DNA from: Sphaerolaimus hirsutus
Lineage: Eukaryota > Nematoda > Chromadorea > Monhysterida > Sphaerolaimidae
Direction of reading: 5' to 3'
Assembly: GCA_964036195.1 (NCBI GenBank)
Contig: OZ038451.1
Location: forward strand, 3,972,529 to 4,036,528
Length of the DNA: 64,000 bases
The notes under the pieces: model-generated
What the model was told of the DNA's origin: nothing
Database searches by the model: none
What the model saw: only the letters and a program-made list of their open reading frames with translations
Shown: piece after piece, positions 55,901-64,000 of the stretch
Layout: every line of letters starts with the position of its first letter
Position numbering within the stretch: the stretch's first letter is position 1
Program-made: the position numbers and the translations under genes

Positions 55901-58900
55901 TCCTTTACTATAGGACAAAATTTTAGGGGGGGGGCGCCGCCCCCCCCGTCCGCCGGGCTCCGTATACAATCCGCCCCCCCCCGCTCAAAAATCCTGCGTA
56001 CGTCCCTGTAGGCACTCAAAATTCACAAATCCACCCAACCCGATACAGTGCACACAGTAACTCACCTTTGGGGCCGACCCTGGTCTGCCTGGTGGGCCCC
56101 CAGCCGCCAGTACGCGCGCAGTGTCTGTGCCCCCCGCTCGTGTCCATGCTCAGCGGCGGCGACGGCGCAGAGATGATCTGCTTGTCGTAGATCGCTGGCA
56201 GAGGGCCCGGCGACATGCTGAGGGGGGGGGGGGTGGTCTTGAACTTTTGTTAGTTTTGTGGGTGACAGGGAAGAAAGTGCTGAAATAAGGGTGTTCCAGT
56301 TGTCCGATGGGGGTTGCCCTGTTTCGGCTATATACCGTATTTCCTTGAATAATTCCGCCGGGGAATTATTATTTCGTCAACATTTTTGAAGGTTGAGCTA
56401 TTCGAGGGGGGAAGTATTCAAGGGGGGATTAATATTGCATCAAATTTTCATGCAGGTTTCTATCAAATCACCTCACGAAAGGTGCTTTATTAACACAAAA
56501 ACATGCCATTTTTGTTAAAAATTGAACACAAATTTATTAAATAACTTGGAGAATAAATTGGAGAATTATCCAATGGGGGTTGTTTTTTTCCAAACTCGTC
56601 TTACAGGGAAGAATTATTCAAGAGGGGGGATTGTTCAAAGTTCAAGAACTATTCAAACAGAAGGTATTTCCTTCGACCAAAGTGAAAATCTTACTGTAAG
56701 ATTCTTATACTGATCTCCACGCTAATTATTTTTCCAGTAGCTTCAACCCCCAGAGGACGGATTATCCAAGCGAAAGTGCCCAATCTCCAACACAACCCCC
56801 AACCACCCCCACCTACCCAGTGTGCCTGGCGCTGGGCTGCGGCCCCACCTGGCCCCCCTCGGCACCCCACTGCGCGGCGGCCGCGTGACCCCCCGCAGCC
56901 GCGGGCCGCGTCTGCGTGTGCCGCAACTGCGCCGCCAGCCAGGGGGTGCCCGCCGCGCCGCCGGTGGTCGCCTGCTGCCGCCCCTGGCCCGACTGCTGCT
57001 GCTGCTGCGTCCTGCCGCGCGGCGAGTAGTAGGGCCGGCGCGGCGGCGGCTGCGCCAACGGCAACTGCACGCCGCCGCGCGACACGTTCCGCCCGGCCGC
57101 CGTTATGGGCGGCGCGGCCGGTTTGCCCTGCCGCTTGCCCGCCCGGTAGGGCAGCGTGCGCGCGCAGCCCTGGTCCTGCGGCCGGTCGGGCGTCGATCCC
57201 ATCTGGGCGGGGGTGTTATAGGTCGCGCGTAGATTTCATATTAGAAAAATCAGGGCTGATTTAAATATTCAATTAATTATTGAAAAACCATTATTCAAGA
57301 AAATACATTTAACATTTAACGTTTTATATATTCCAGGGGTTTTTGCAGAGATTTAATTATATTTATTTTGTGAGAAGAAAGTATAAAAATATATGATTAA
57401 TATTTTCTGCGTTTTAGAGACATTCGATTGTATTTTATTTTTGAGAGATTTTCTGAGATTATATTTGATTACATTTTCAGGGAAAAAAACATCATTTTCG
57501 AACGCTAGTCATGCGGTTGTCTAAAGTTGTCCAAATCACACTGATTGAAACATGAAAACAATAAACAAATCTCCGACACCAGCAAAAAAACACTGGAAAA
57601 AAAGAAGAGAGGAACAAATTTCAAGTCCGTCAATCAAATTGTGTTGCGCCCACACACAAAATTTTTGTTGTGTTATTTAGTTGACATTCAGTTGACAAAA
57701 AAAATTTATGTCAACTAAACGCATGTTAGACCGTTGTGCCAAATCTCTGTTTAAAACACGCACCCTGCCGGCGAAATGCGTGGCCGCGGGCTGAACCTGT
57801 CGCTGGGCGTGCTGCCAAGCGGGCTGGACCTGCGGCGGGGCCGGCTGCAAAACTTGACGAATTTCGCCGCTTTGCGTGATGGCGCCCGATTCTTGCAGCT
57901 GCCGCAGCTCCTCCTCGCTCAGCGGAATGTACTGCGGAATGTATCCAATGAATAATTGCATCAAAAATATATAAATGGAATATCAACTAGGGTTCATATT
58001 GGACTGGGCACGCGGAATCCGGTGTCGATGCTGCTCTCACATTTGTGCGAATAGGGATGGGAAAATGGAAGTTTTTTCACGACCCCGTTTAAAAAAACCG
58101 TTTTTTGCTCCAAATGCTCCAAAATGCTCCAAAAATTCGGAACGAGAAACGGGAACACGACATAGATAGCTCTACGGTTAGGAATTGTGGCAATCCCGCT
58201 CGACTGCAAAATACCCGACACTCCAGTCAAAATCTCAACTGACTTCATAATCGACGCCATCGGCTGCGGTCTCCACGAGTACGGTGTCGCCGACGTTCTC
58301 GAAGGGCACGGCCACGTTCTTCAGGCGGATCTCGTCGGCGATGCGCGGCTGCTTGGCCAGCACTCCGCGGGTATTCTGCAAGGGGAACAGGGATAGTGCA
58401 GGGTCTCGAATGAGGTGTTGAGTGGGGGGTAACCCCTATCTAACCCATATCTATCTGGAGATAGATTTTAGAAAATTTACCAAAACTTTTGCTCAAAATC
58501 GCTAACTTTCACACCGTTTCATAGATTTTCACATTCAAAATGACTCGTTCATGTGCCTTGTTGCCTATTTTGCGTCCAAAGAAAATCACAATAAATGCCA
58601 CTGACGAAATTGGCACAAAGTGGTGATTAGGGATGGTATTGATTTTTTAACTAATTTTTTTAATCTGATATGTTTTCAATTGATATTTTTTAAATCAAGG
58701 CGTTTAAAAAAAATTTCCAACCCTAGCGGTGATTTCATAACACCGTAACATCCATTGCCGTACCTGATTGAGCATGGTGCCCATGGGCGAGCGGTCGGCG
58801 CGGTACGCCGCACTGGCGCCTGGAACCGGCTGCGGCAGACTGTACGCAGCGTGCTGAGGTGTTTGCACTGGAGACTGCGAATTGAGAGAGCGTTAAAGTG

Positions 58901-61229
58901 GATCCGGTTGTTGAACAAATGCCAGGAACCGACTGAAACGACCATCAACTGAACTACGAAATCCAGGTAAACCGCCCTGTTACAACAACGGTAAACACGT
59001 AGTTACGGTAAAGGCAGTAACACCAAACTAAAAAATTCCACCAAACCTCAGTTATTCACAGGCACCGTACCGTAACCGTCCCCCCACCCTCGCCCCTCCC
59101 CCCAAAAAAAATCACCAAGTCTCACCGGAAACCTCTTCTGCGCCACTCTACTATTAGCAGCGCCGAACGCAAAAGTAGGCGCGTGCGACGCGTGCACCGC
59201 CTGGCGCACGTCCGGCCGCCGGGGGCCGGCTGCCGCGTGCCGCTGCTGCAGCGACGTCGCCTGCACGTGCGCCGGCGGCGGCGGCACGACGACTTGTTGG
59301 GGCGGCGGCGGCGGCGGCGCTTGTTGTTGTTGTTGCTGCTGCTCGTTGGCCAGGCGGCGACGGAATTCCGATACGGTCAGCACTTCGGTCACGTTGCCTG
59401 GTCGAAGGGGGTCAGTGCGCGTTTGCTTGATACTAGGGATGGACAAATAGACGGTCCATAGTATTGACGTGATTTTAAACCGTTTTTTGACAAATGTCGT
59501 CGTGTCACAATCTGAAAAGTTACCTATCACAACACTTGCCAATGGGCACTCTTTATTAACATTCTTACTCGCCTCGATCAATGATAATTTCAATCTGCCG
59601 GGGTCAACAAAGGACCCCATTTGCACCCCAACAGACCCCCCACCCAAAAGGGGGTCACCCAAACGGACCGGCCTCGTCCTGCAGGTGGATCATGTCCTCG
59701 TCGTTCAGCTGCACGTTGGCCAGGTCGTCCTCGTTCACGTACAGCACGTCGCCGGACTCGCCCCCGGGGCTAAAAAAAGTGAACACTTGGCCACTATTGG
59801 AATTAGACCATTTTTTATGAACACCACTACACGTTGTAATGTTCAAACTTAAGTTCAGACTTATGTTCAAACAAAGGAAACTGAAGCGATTTACATCCCA
59901 CAGCCAATCTAACTGGCGTATATCAAACAATAAAAAACTATCAACCGTCTTACGATGATAGGAATTCAATTTCAAATATATGAATCTTTGAACAAATAGT
60001 TTTCCAGTGTTAAAAATGTGAACAGCACAAAAAAAAATTAATACAAACCCGGGAGGCGGTTGGTCAGCGGCGCTGCCATCGAATTCAGATGTCGCCGGCT
60101 GTTCAGCAGAAATGTCCATTTTTGTTCGCTTGGCCATATCCTGTATGGATTGTACAATGTTGGTACGATGCCAGGGAAATATAAATTATGTTATGAGAAA
60201 AAAATTTTGTTGAAAATATACGATATAAGTGACTCAATTAAAATACACTGAATAAATTAAAATACAACATACAAGTAAACTTGCCTTATCAATCATCACC
60301 CAACTAATTCACTTATGTAATTGGGCCCAGGTACCAAACCTATGTTTCCCAAATTCCAGTGCATTTTACAGAACTGTCAACACTTTGCTTGACATTTGAC
60401 ATTTTGCAGGCCATTTCACAAAGTTGGCACTTGAAAATTTCCCTTGCCATTTTGCCCACAACCATCACACCCCCCAACCGACCTGCGCGCCGAAAGTCTC
60501 ACTCCTCTCCACAACGACCGCATCGGCCACATCGGCATAATTGACAAAGTGCAGTTGCGCCGCTCCAGCCGCGGCCACATCCGGCTGCGCGGCCGCTACG
60601 GGCCCGGCGACGGGCGCGGCGCTTTGCGGTCCCGGTTTCGACTCGGTACCGGTCTCGGTAAGCGGGTTGTTCGGGTCGCCGGAGGCGGGCGGCAGGCCCG
60701 CGTCCGAGGTGGTCACCCCCGCTGCTGCCACCGCCGCATCCACCAGCATCTGGGCGGAGTCGAGTTGGGATTGGGGCGACTAAGGTGAGAGCGGGATCGA
60801 CTTTTCGGGAGTGGGATTGGAGGTTTTTTAGATTTAGGGATCGGGATCGAGTCTTAGGGATCGGGATTGGGTCTTCGGGATCGGGAACGCAAAATCCCGG
60901 GATATTTCGGAATTCGGGATCCCGTTTGGACCCTAGGGGTGACAGATGGGAAATGGGACATTTTGGCTTGAAGTTTCGATCAGAGCACAGAGCAGAGAAA
61001 GCGGAAACGGAGAAAATATGTAGAAATGCAAAAATTTAGCACGCGGAACGATCCGACGCGCCGCAAAATCTGGGAAAAAGCTAGCACCCCAGCCCCGGCG
61101 CACCTCCAAATTGGCGGTGCTTCCATCTGGCCCAGTGCCAGCGGCGAGGTCCCCCTCCTCCTTGACGCCATTTTCCGAAGTTTCAGCGGCGTTTTCAGCC
61201 GACAAACTCGAACTATCAATGTCGGCCAT
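47774..61229 (-). CDS. 20-exon F-box/leucine-rich-repeat protein, KDM2/FBXL-like C-terminus, long disordered N-terminus
   Basis: Exons, 5' to 3' on the minus strand: 61229-61104, 60749-60483, 60140-60049, 59769-59669, 59397-59126, 58874-58764, 58375-58244, 57931-57764, 57202-56817, 56217-56066, 54882-54600, 54236-54127, 53753-53658, 53336-53232, 51205-51075, 50600-50462, 49971-49808, 48825-48670, 48404-48283, 47912-47774. All are AG/GT bounded, every phase matches, and the total is 3252 nt (1083 residues). The N-terminus is acidic, then Ala/Pro/Gln-rich with a Q7-P6 tract near residue 220. The F-box is at about 816-862 and the LRRs at 868-1060. F-box proteins link substrates to SCF ubiquitin ligases; KDM2 proteins act on chromatin. 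No JmjC, CXXC or PHD is visible. The start is the first ATG of the frame at the exon (MADIDSSS); an upstream exon cannot be excluded. Confidence 0.8.
47913..48282. repeat. Palindromic CTGTAAAATG repeat that forms an entire intron
   Basis: The 370-nt intron between exons 19 and 20 is almost wholly a palindrome of CTGTAAAATGTCAAATGTC units, with a centre near 48087. The repeat's TTTTACAG supplies the 3' splice site. Related repeats lie at about 60354-60440, 62063-62235 and 63175-63440. Confidence 0.75.
48863..49239. mobile_element. CATCCCACATCTAAACCC inverted-repeat element in intron 17
   Basis: Ends are CATCCCACATCTAAACCC and its complement (GGGTTTAGATGTGGGATG), with the short unit doubled at both ends. 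Confidence 0.7.
49302..49761. mobile_element. Palindromic GGGTACCGTATACCCTCG element in intron 17
   Basis: Left ATGGGTACCGTATACCCTCG, right CGAGGGTATACGGTACCCAT; arms mirrored through about 49530, including GTTCTTGGGGCAGTTTT. Confidence 0.8.
50066..50247. mobile_element. TCCCGA-family hAT-like MITE in intron 16
   Basis: TAAGGTTCAAACGGG...CCCGTTTGAACCCTA; flanks AAACATGG and GAACATGG match at 7 of 8. Confidence 0.75.
50462..51205 (-). CDS. Exons 15-16: F-box
   Basis: Exon 15 ends with WHERQQQVLWTLVFDRLGD and NCML; exon 16 begins VCRAWLDCV, then STLWHHIDL and AAINAKRPAKLTL. The V-C-R-x-W, L-W-x-x-I-D-L and R-P-x-x-L positions are those of the KDM2-type F-box. The intron splits the F-box at L|V in phase 0. 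Confidence 0.85.
51516..52300. mobile_element. hAT-like MITE, TAGGGTGGCAGACGGTACGG family
   Basis: Perfect 8-bp target duplication ATCCCGAG (51508-51515, 52301-52308); ends TAGGGTGGCAGA and TCTGCCACCCTA; GGTACGGTACGGTAAATT arrays in the same orientation at both ends; central GCGCGCTTGCGCGCAA. Confidence 0.92.
52392..53076. mobile_element. hAT-like MITE, TAGGGTTGGCCGATG family, reverse orientation
   Basis: Perfect 8-bp target duplication GTCCAAAC (52384-52391, 53077-53084); ends TAGGGTAGGAAAAAAAACG and CATCGGCCAACCCTA. Reversed near-copy of 19582-20272. Confidence 0.92.
53767..53912. repeat. Short inverted-repeat element
   Basis: GGGGCCAGTTCCGCAAGTGG mirrored by CCACTTGCGGAACTGGCCCC in intron 12; related to 46711-46893. 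Confidence 0.7.
54442..54591. mobile_element. TCCCGA-family hAT-like MITE abutting a 5' splice site
   Basis: TAGGGTTTTAACGGGATCCC...CCCGTTTGAACCCTA. Flanks CGACCGAC (54434-54441) and CAACCGAC (54592-54599) match at 7 of 8. The right flank is the first 8 nt of intron 11. Confidence 0.8.
54932..55073. repeat. Inverted-repeat element, GTCATGTAGACCCGCCAGTC
   Basis: AGTCATGTAGACCCGCCAGT at the left is mirrored by ACTGGTCTACATGACTGGCG at the right. Confidence 0.65.
55074..55500. mobile_element. TTTTCCG-minisatellite hAT-like element without RT insert
   Basis: Starts TAGGGTGTCAACAAAAAC and runs on GGAAAACGGAAACGG repeats; right end eroded. Related to 44003-45974 and 42470-43040. Confidence 0.65.
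55562..56010. mobile_element. hAT-like MITE, CAGGGCCGTATCCAGG family
   Basis: Perfect 8-bp flanks GGCACTCA (55554-55561, 56011-56018); ends AGGACGTACGCAGGAGG and CCTGCGTACGTCCCTGTA; contains GCGCGCAAGCGCGCAAA, a GGCGCC block and poly-G/poly-C arms. Lies in intron 10. Confidence 0.8.
56066..61229 (-). CDS. Exons 1-10: low-complexity N-terminal half
   Basis: Acidic start (NGVKEEGDLAAG) and an Ala/Pro exon ending NYADVADAVVVERSETFGAQ. Then come a basic AKRTK patch, an acidic DVLYVNEDDLANVQLNDED segment, poly-Gln/poly-Pro, EIRLKNVAVPFENVGD, SEEELRQLQESGAITQSG, and an Arg/Gly/Gln-rich exon with YYSPRGRTQQQQQ. No known fold is recognised. The alternating short acidic-hydrophobic motifs in a disordered background suggest protein-interaction motifs of a nuclear regulator (inference). 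Confidence 0.65.
56333..56660. repeat. Degenerate ACCGTATTTCCTTGAATAATT hairpin
   Basis: TACCGTATTTCCTTGAATAA followed by G-rich TTCGAGGGGGGAAG tracts; right end unclear. Confidence 0.45.
57203..57763 (-). other. Intron 8 of the F-box gene
   Basis: AT-rich, with GTTGACATTCAGTTGAC near its 3' side in the plus sense; no other feature. Confidence 0.5.
58430..58600. repeat. AGCTATCTATC-type repeat fragment
   Basis: TATCTATCTGGAGATAGATTTT and the trailing CACATTCAAAATGACTCG text match the family at 41405-41885; lies in intron 6. Confidence 0.5.
60781..60935. mobile_element. TCCCGA-family hAT-like MITE in intron 1
   Basis: TAAGGTGAGAGCGGGATCG...GGGATCCCGTTTGGACCCTA; flanks GGGGCGAC and GGGGTGAC match at 7 of 8. 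Confidence 0.75.
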
Positions 61230-62062
61230 TGCGAAACCGACCGCCGAAATTTGATCAAAGCGCCAGAATTTGAAACTTTCACCGCCGAGCTGCGCGTTTT
61301 CCAGTCGGTCACTTTTTACGTTGCAGATAAATTTGGCTCCGAGCCAAGAAGTAGGCTTGTTGTAAAAAAAGAAAATACCGTAACCCGAACGTGCGACGCA
61401 AGGGAAAAGACGCGAGGTAAAGTGACGCATGGCCACCGGAAACAAGACGTAATCAAACTGGAGACGTCGCGGCACAGGGCCCAAATTTAATTAGGAGCGC
61501 AGATTCTGCCCAGATGTCAACTGATTTTTATGTCAATTCAGTTTTTGGTTGTCCGGACGGAAAATGACGTTCAAACGCACGTTGAAAACAACTACCTACG
61601 GCAAGTGCATTTGAACATCGTTCCGCGATCCGTCAACTGAAATCTGAATCGAAATGAAAACCAGTTGACCAGCGTCAACTAGTGTGCGTAGCAAAAAATG
61701 TGAAATCGCGTGGCTCACACGACACAATTAAATCTGGTCCCAGTGTCACTTGTCAGTTGGATCATTAATTTTTGGCACTGTATTCATTATTTTTCAGTCG
61801 TTTATTCTTCGGCATTCACAAGCTGCGAACGTAAAAAAAATGGCAAATGCGTAAACACCGATGATAGTCGAAAATTAGACATTTGGAATCACGAGCTTTT
61901 GAAATTCGACACAAACGCAAAGCGAGAGATTATCGTCAAGTGATTGCAAAATTTTGCATCATAGAAATTTGCAACACAACGGCGGATGAAAAAACACATT
62001 GATATTTAATTATTGCATTTACTTGGTGCTTAAAGTAATTACGTACATCGGTAGAACACAAG
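61230..62062. other. Upstream region of the F-box gene
   Basis: The reading frame of exon 1 stays open upstream to 61484, so an extra 5' coding exon cannot be excluded. Contains GTCAACTGATTTTTATGTCA and CCAGTTGACCAGCGTCAACT, a GTCAACT-type repeat. No promoter motif can be assigned. Confidence 0.4.
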
Positions 62063-62235
62063 AGGCGGTCCAGCACCCTGTAAAGTGTAAAGTCAAGTGT
62101 CAAATGTCATATAAAATGTGAATTCAAAAATATATAAAAATGAGTTTAGTACTGAACTTTTGACATTTGCATGACATTTTACAAATATGTTTGACATTTT
62201 ACACTTGACTTAACATTTTACCGCCCCGTGTTGCA
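62063..62235. repeat. CTGTAAAATG-family palindrome
   Basis: CACCCTGTAAAGTGTAAAGT mirrored by ACTTGACTTAACATTTTAC; related to the intron palindrome at 47913-48282. Confidence 0.6.
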
Positions 62236-62635
62236 CTAAAAATAGGTACGCTCACCACATTTTTCTCAAGCATTCAGATCTTTAGCTCGAATAGACCCTT
62301 CAATAAACCCCCAGTCTCAGCTTTGTGGAAACAAAATGAATCCCGATCAAAGTAGACATTGTGTATCACACATAAATCAATGTCTGATTCAGATTGGAAT
62401 TATTCGAGGTAAAACCGTAAAATCTAACGGCACCAAATAAACACAAAAATGCCCGAAAAAAAATAAATAAATACAGCACGAATTATCCATTATGCATTGC
62501 ACAGTATATTTATGTGGATGCGAACTATCAGTGGTGCAAAAGGTATCTGACACTTATCTTTAGCAACATAAATAGGTACGTTAGATTCATTTTGCACTGT
62601 AAATAATCAACATTCGAAAGTAATGCACCGGCAAT

Positions 62636-63076
62636 CAGGGCCGTATCCAGGGGGGGGGGGGGGGCGGGGGGGGCTGCAGCCCCCCCCCCTCCCGGGGCGA
62701 GACCAAAAAGTGACCGGAAAATGCAATTTTTTAACGTCAGCGTAAAAAATTTTGCGCGCAAGCGCGCATTCTTCACCAGACATAAGGTCTTATCATCGGA
62801 TTTGCTCCATGTGGCCACAAATCATTATAAACACACTCAATGTTGTGTTTTTTTGCTGTTTTGTATGTATATTTACATACATATACAGCATTCCATGGCG
62901 CTGACGCCAATGCCAATGGCGCCATGGCGTGGCGCCCACTAATGGCGCCAGCGCCATGGCGCCATTCCGCCACTATGTGGCTAAAAGTTTAGGGGGGGGG
63001 GGGCTGAGCCCCCCCCCCTCGCCGGCCTCCGTAAACAAGCAGCCCCCCCCGCTCAAAAATCCTGGATACGTCCCTG
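62636..63076. mobile_element. hAT-like MITE, CAGGGCCGTATCCAGG family (complete)
   Basis: Perfect 8-bp target duplication CCGGCAAT (62628-62635, 63077-63084); ends CAGGGCCGTATCCAGG and CCTGGATACGTCCCTG; contains GCGCGCAAGCGCGC, a GGCGCC block and CTGAGCCCCCC. Confidence 0.92.
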
Positions 63077-63174
63077 CCGGCAATATAAGCCAATTCGGAA
63101 AGTTCTCAGCCAGCTCAGCGAAAAGCGACAACTTCACTCGGAGCCATATCCGCAAAAAGATAAGAGCGAAATTG

Positions 63175-63440
63175 GCTATTTTCCATGGAATTTTTACACG
63201 ACTTAAGAGACTTTGCCAGACATTTGACATTTTACAAGGACTTTAAAAGTCAGCCAGCGATCCCTGGTATGGTCCACAAAAAGTGTTTTCATTATTAGAC
63301 ACTTTGAATGACATTTCAAATTTTATAGGCCATTTTACATGGCTTTTGACACTTTGCAGGACATTTCACTGGGCATTTCACATGACTTTTGACACTTCAC
63401 GTGACATTTGAAATTTTACAGGACCTGGCGTTGGCACCGG
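63175..63440. repeat. CTGTAAAATG-family repeat
   Basis: Several ACATTTGACATTTTACA and GACTTTTGACACTT units, all in one orientation. Confidence 0.6.
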
Positions 63441-63526
63441 ATCCCTATTGTGCATAGTCCCATTTACAACTTGTTCAAACATTCCGAAAAAGCCAACTTA
63501 TTTACCTTTTACTTACGTATTAGTAC

Positions 63527-63668
63527 ATACCGCAAATTCTTGAGAACTCCCCAGCGTATAACAAATGAATCAATAATAACCCCCTCCCCCATCACTTGAA
63601 TAACTCCCCGCACGACGAAAATATCACTGCACGGGGGGGGGGGGGTTACTCAAGAATATGCAAATCTC
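63527..63668. repeat. Degenerate C/G-armed hairpin
   Basis: CATACCGCAAATTCTTGAGA mirrored by TACTCAAGAATATGCAAAT around a G12 tract. Confidence 0.5.
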
Positions 63669-64000
63669 AGTATAAATTTTATATGCTTCACATGTTTCTT
63701 GAAAACAAACCATTAGCAGATTTTCTCACGGAGCAAAACAGACTGGCGTAGAATTATTATTTGGAGGATAGTTAATAGAGCACCAATTTTGATTTACATA
63801 AATAAATACACACAATCAATATTTACAAAAATTCAGATTGTCATTATACCTAAATAATTTATACATTGAGCTGTTAATGGAATACAAAAGCGAAGAGAAA
63901 TTACCGACGGGAATAGAGTTGCAACAATTTAAAAACAGTCGCATTTTTAAGCATTTCAAATAGCTGTATCACAAAGTAATATCGTTGCAAATCTAAACGG
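63669..64000. other. Window end, nothing recognised
   Basis: AT-rich; no exon or repeat seen. Confidence 0.4.

Noticed and set aside
56776-57264. Plus-strand Pro/Ala/Arg-rich ORF opposite exon 9
   Set aside because: It is the shadow of the spliced minus-strand exon 56817-57202, whose splice sites and phase fit the gene.

Overview
This is eukaryotic, almost certainly invertebrate metazoan, nuclear DNA. The evidence is split genes with GT-AG introns, animal extracellular modules, a BEL/Pao reverse-transcriptase fragment (a metazoan group), a CR1-like LINE and a very high load of small DNA transposons. No species can be named from the sequence alone. A 200-N assembly gap lies at 12326-12525.

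Left part (2.9-28.2 kb, + strand): scattered exons of a probable secreted or membrane protein. They encode a signal peptide, a C-type-lectin-like region, a PAN/apple-like cysteine cluster, a sushi/CCP module and kelch-type repeats. Most exon joins keep phase. Two joins do not, so at least two exons are missing, and the last kelch exon appears to carry a 1-nt frameshift. The introns are packed with foldback, hairpin and satellite DNA.

Middle (28.4-46.1 kb): almost entirely nested transposons. A four-level nest, each level with intact target-site duplications, occupies 28416-32535. A Tc1-like inverted-repeat pair (33408-40277) encloses a hAT-like element and a frameshifted LINE. The LINE's main ORF carries an SGNH-esterase-like region, an EEP endonuclease and the start of RT. 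A 5.45-kb pair of perfect 46-bp TIRs (40605-46058) encloses at least five further insertions.

Right part (47.8-61.2 kb, - strand): a 20-exon gene that I could assemble with every exon phase matching, giving 1083 codons plus stop. Its C-terminus is an F-box followed by leucine-rich repeats most like those of the KDM2/FBXL histone-demethylase family. Its N-terminal ~800 residues are acidic, Gln-, Pro- and Ala-rich, and show no JmjC, CXXC or PHD domain. Its introns are full of the same transposons. One intron is made almost wholly of a palindromic repeat, and one 5' splice site lies inside a transposon target duplication.

The most striking genome-scale signal is a large set of non-autonomous hAT-like elements. 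They have 8-bp target duplications and ends such as TAGGGT...ACCCTA, CAGAGTT...AACTCTG and CAGGGCCG...CGTCCCTG. Their interiors are short-period minisatellites that differ from family to family. One of these families has picked up a BEL/Pao RT fragment, which appears twice in opposite orientation (1-1880 and 44003-45974).
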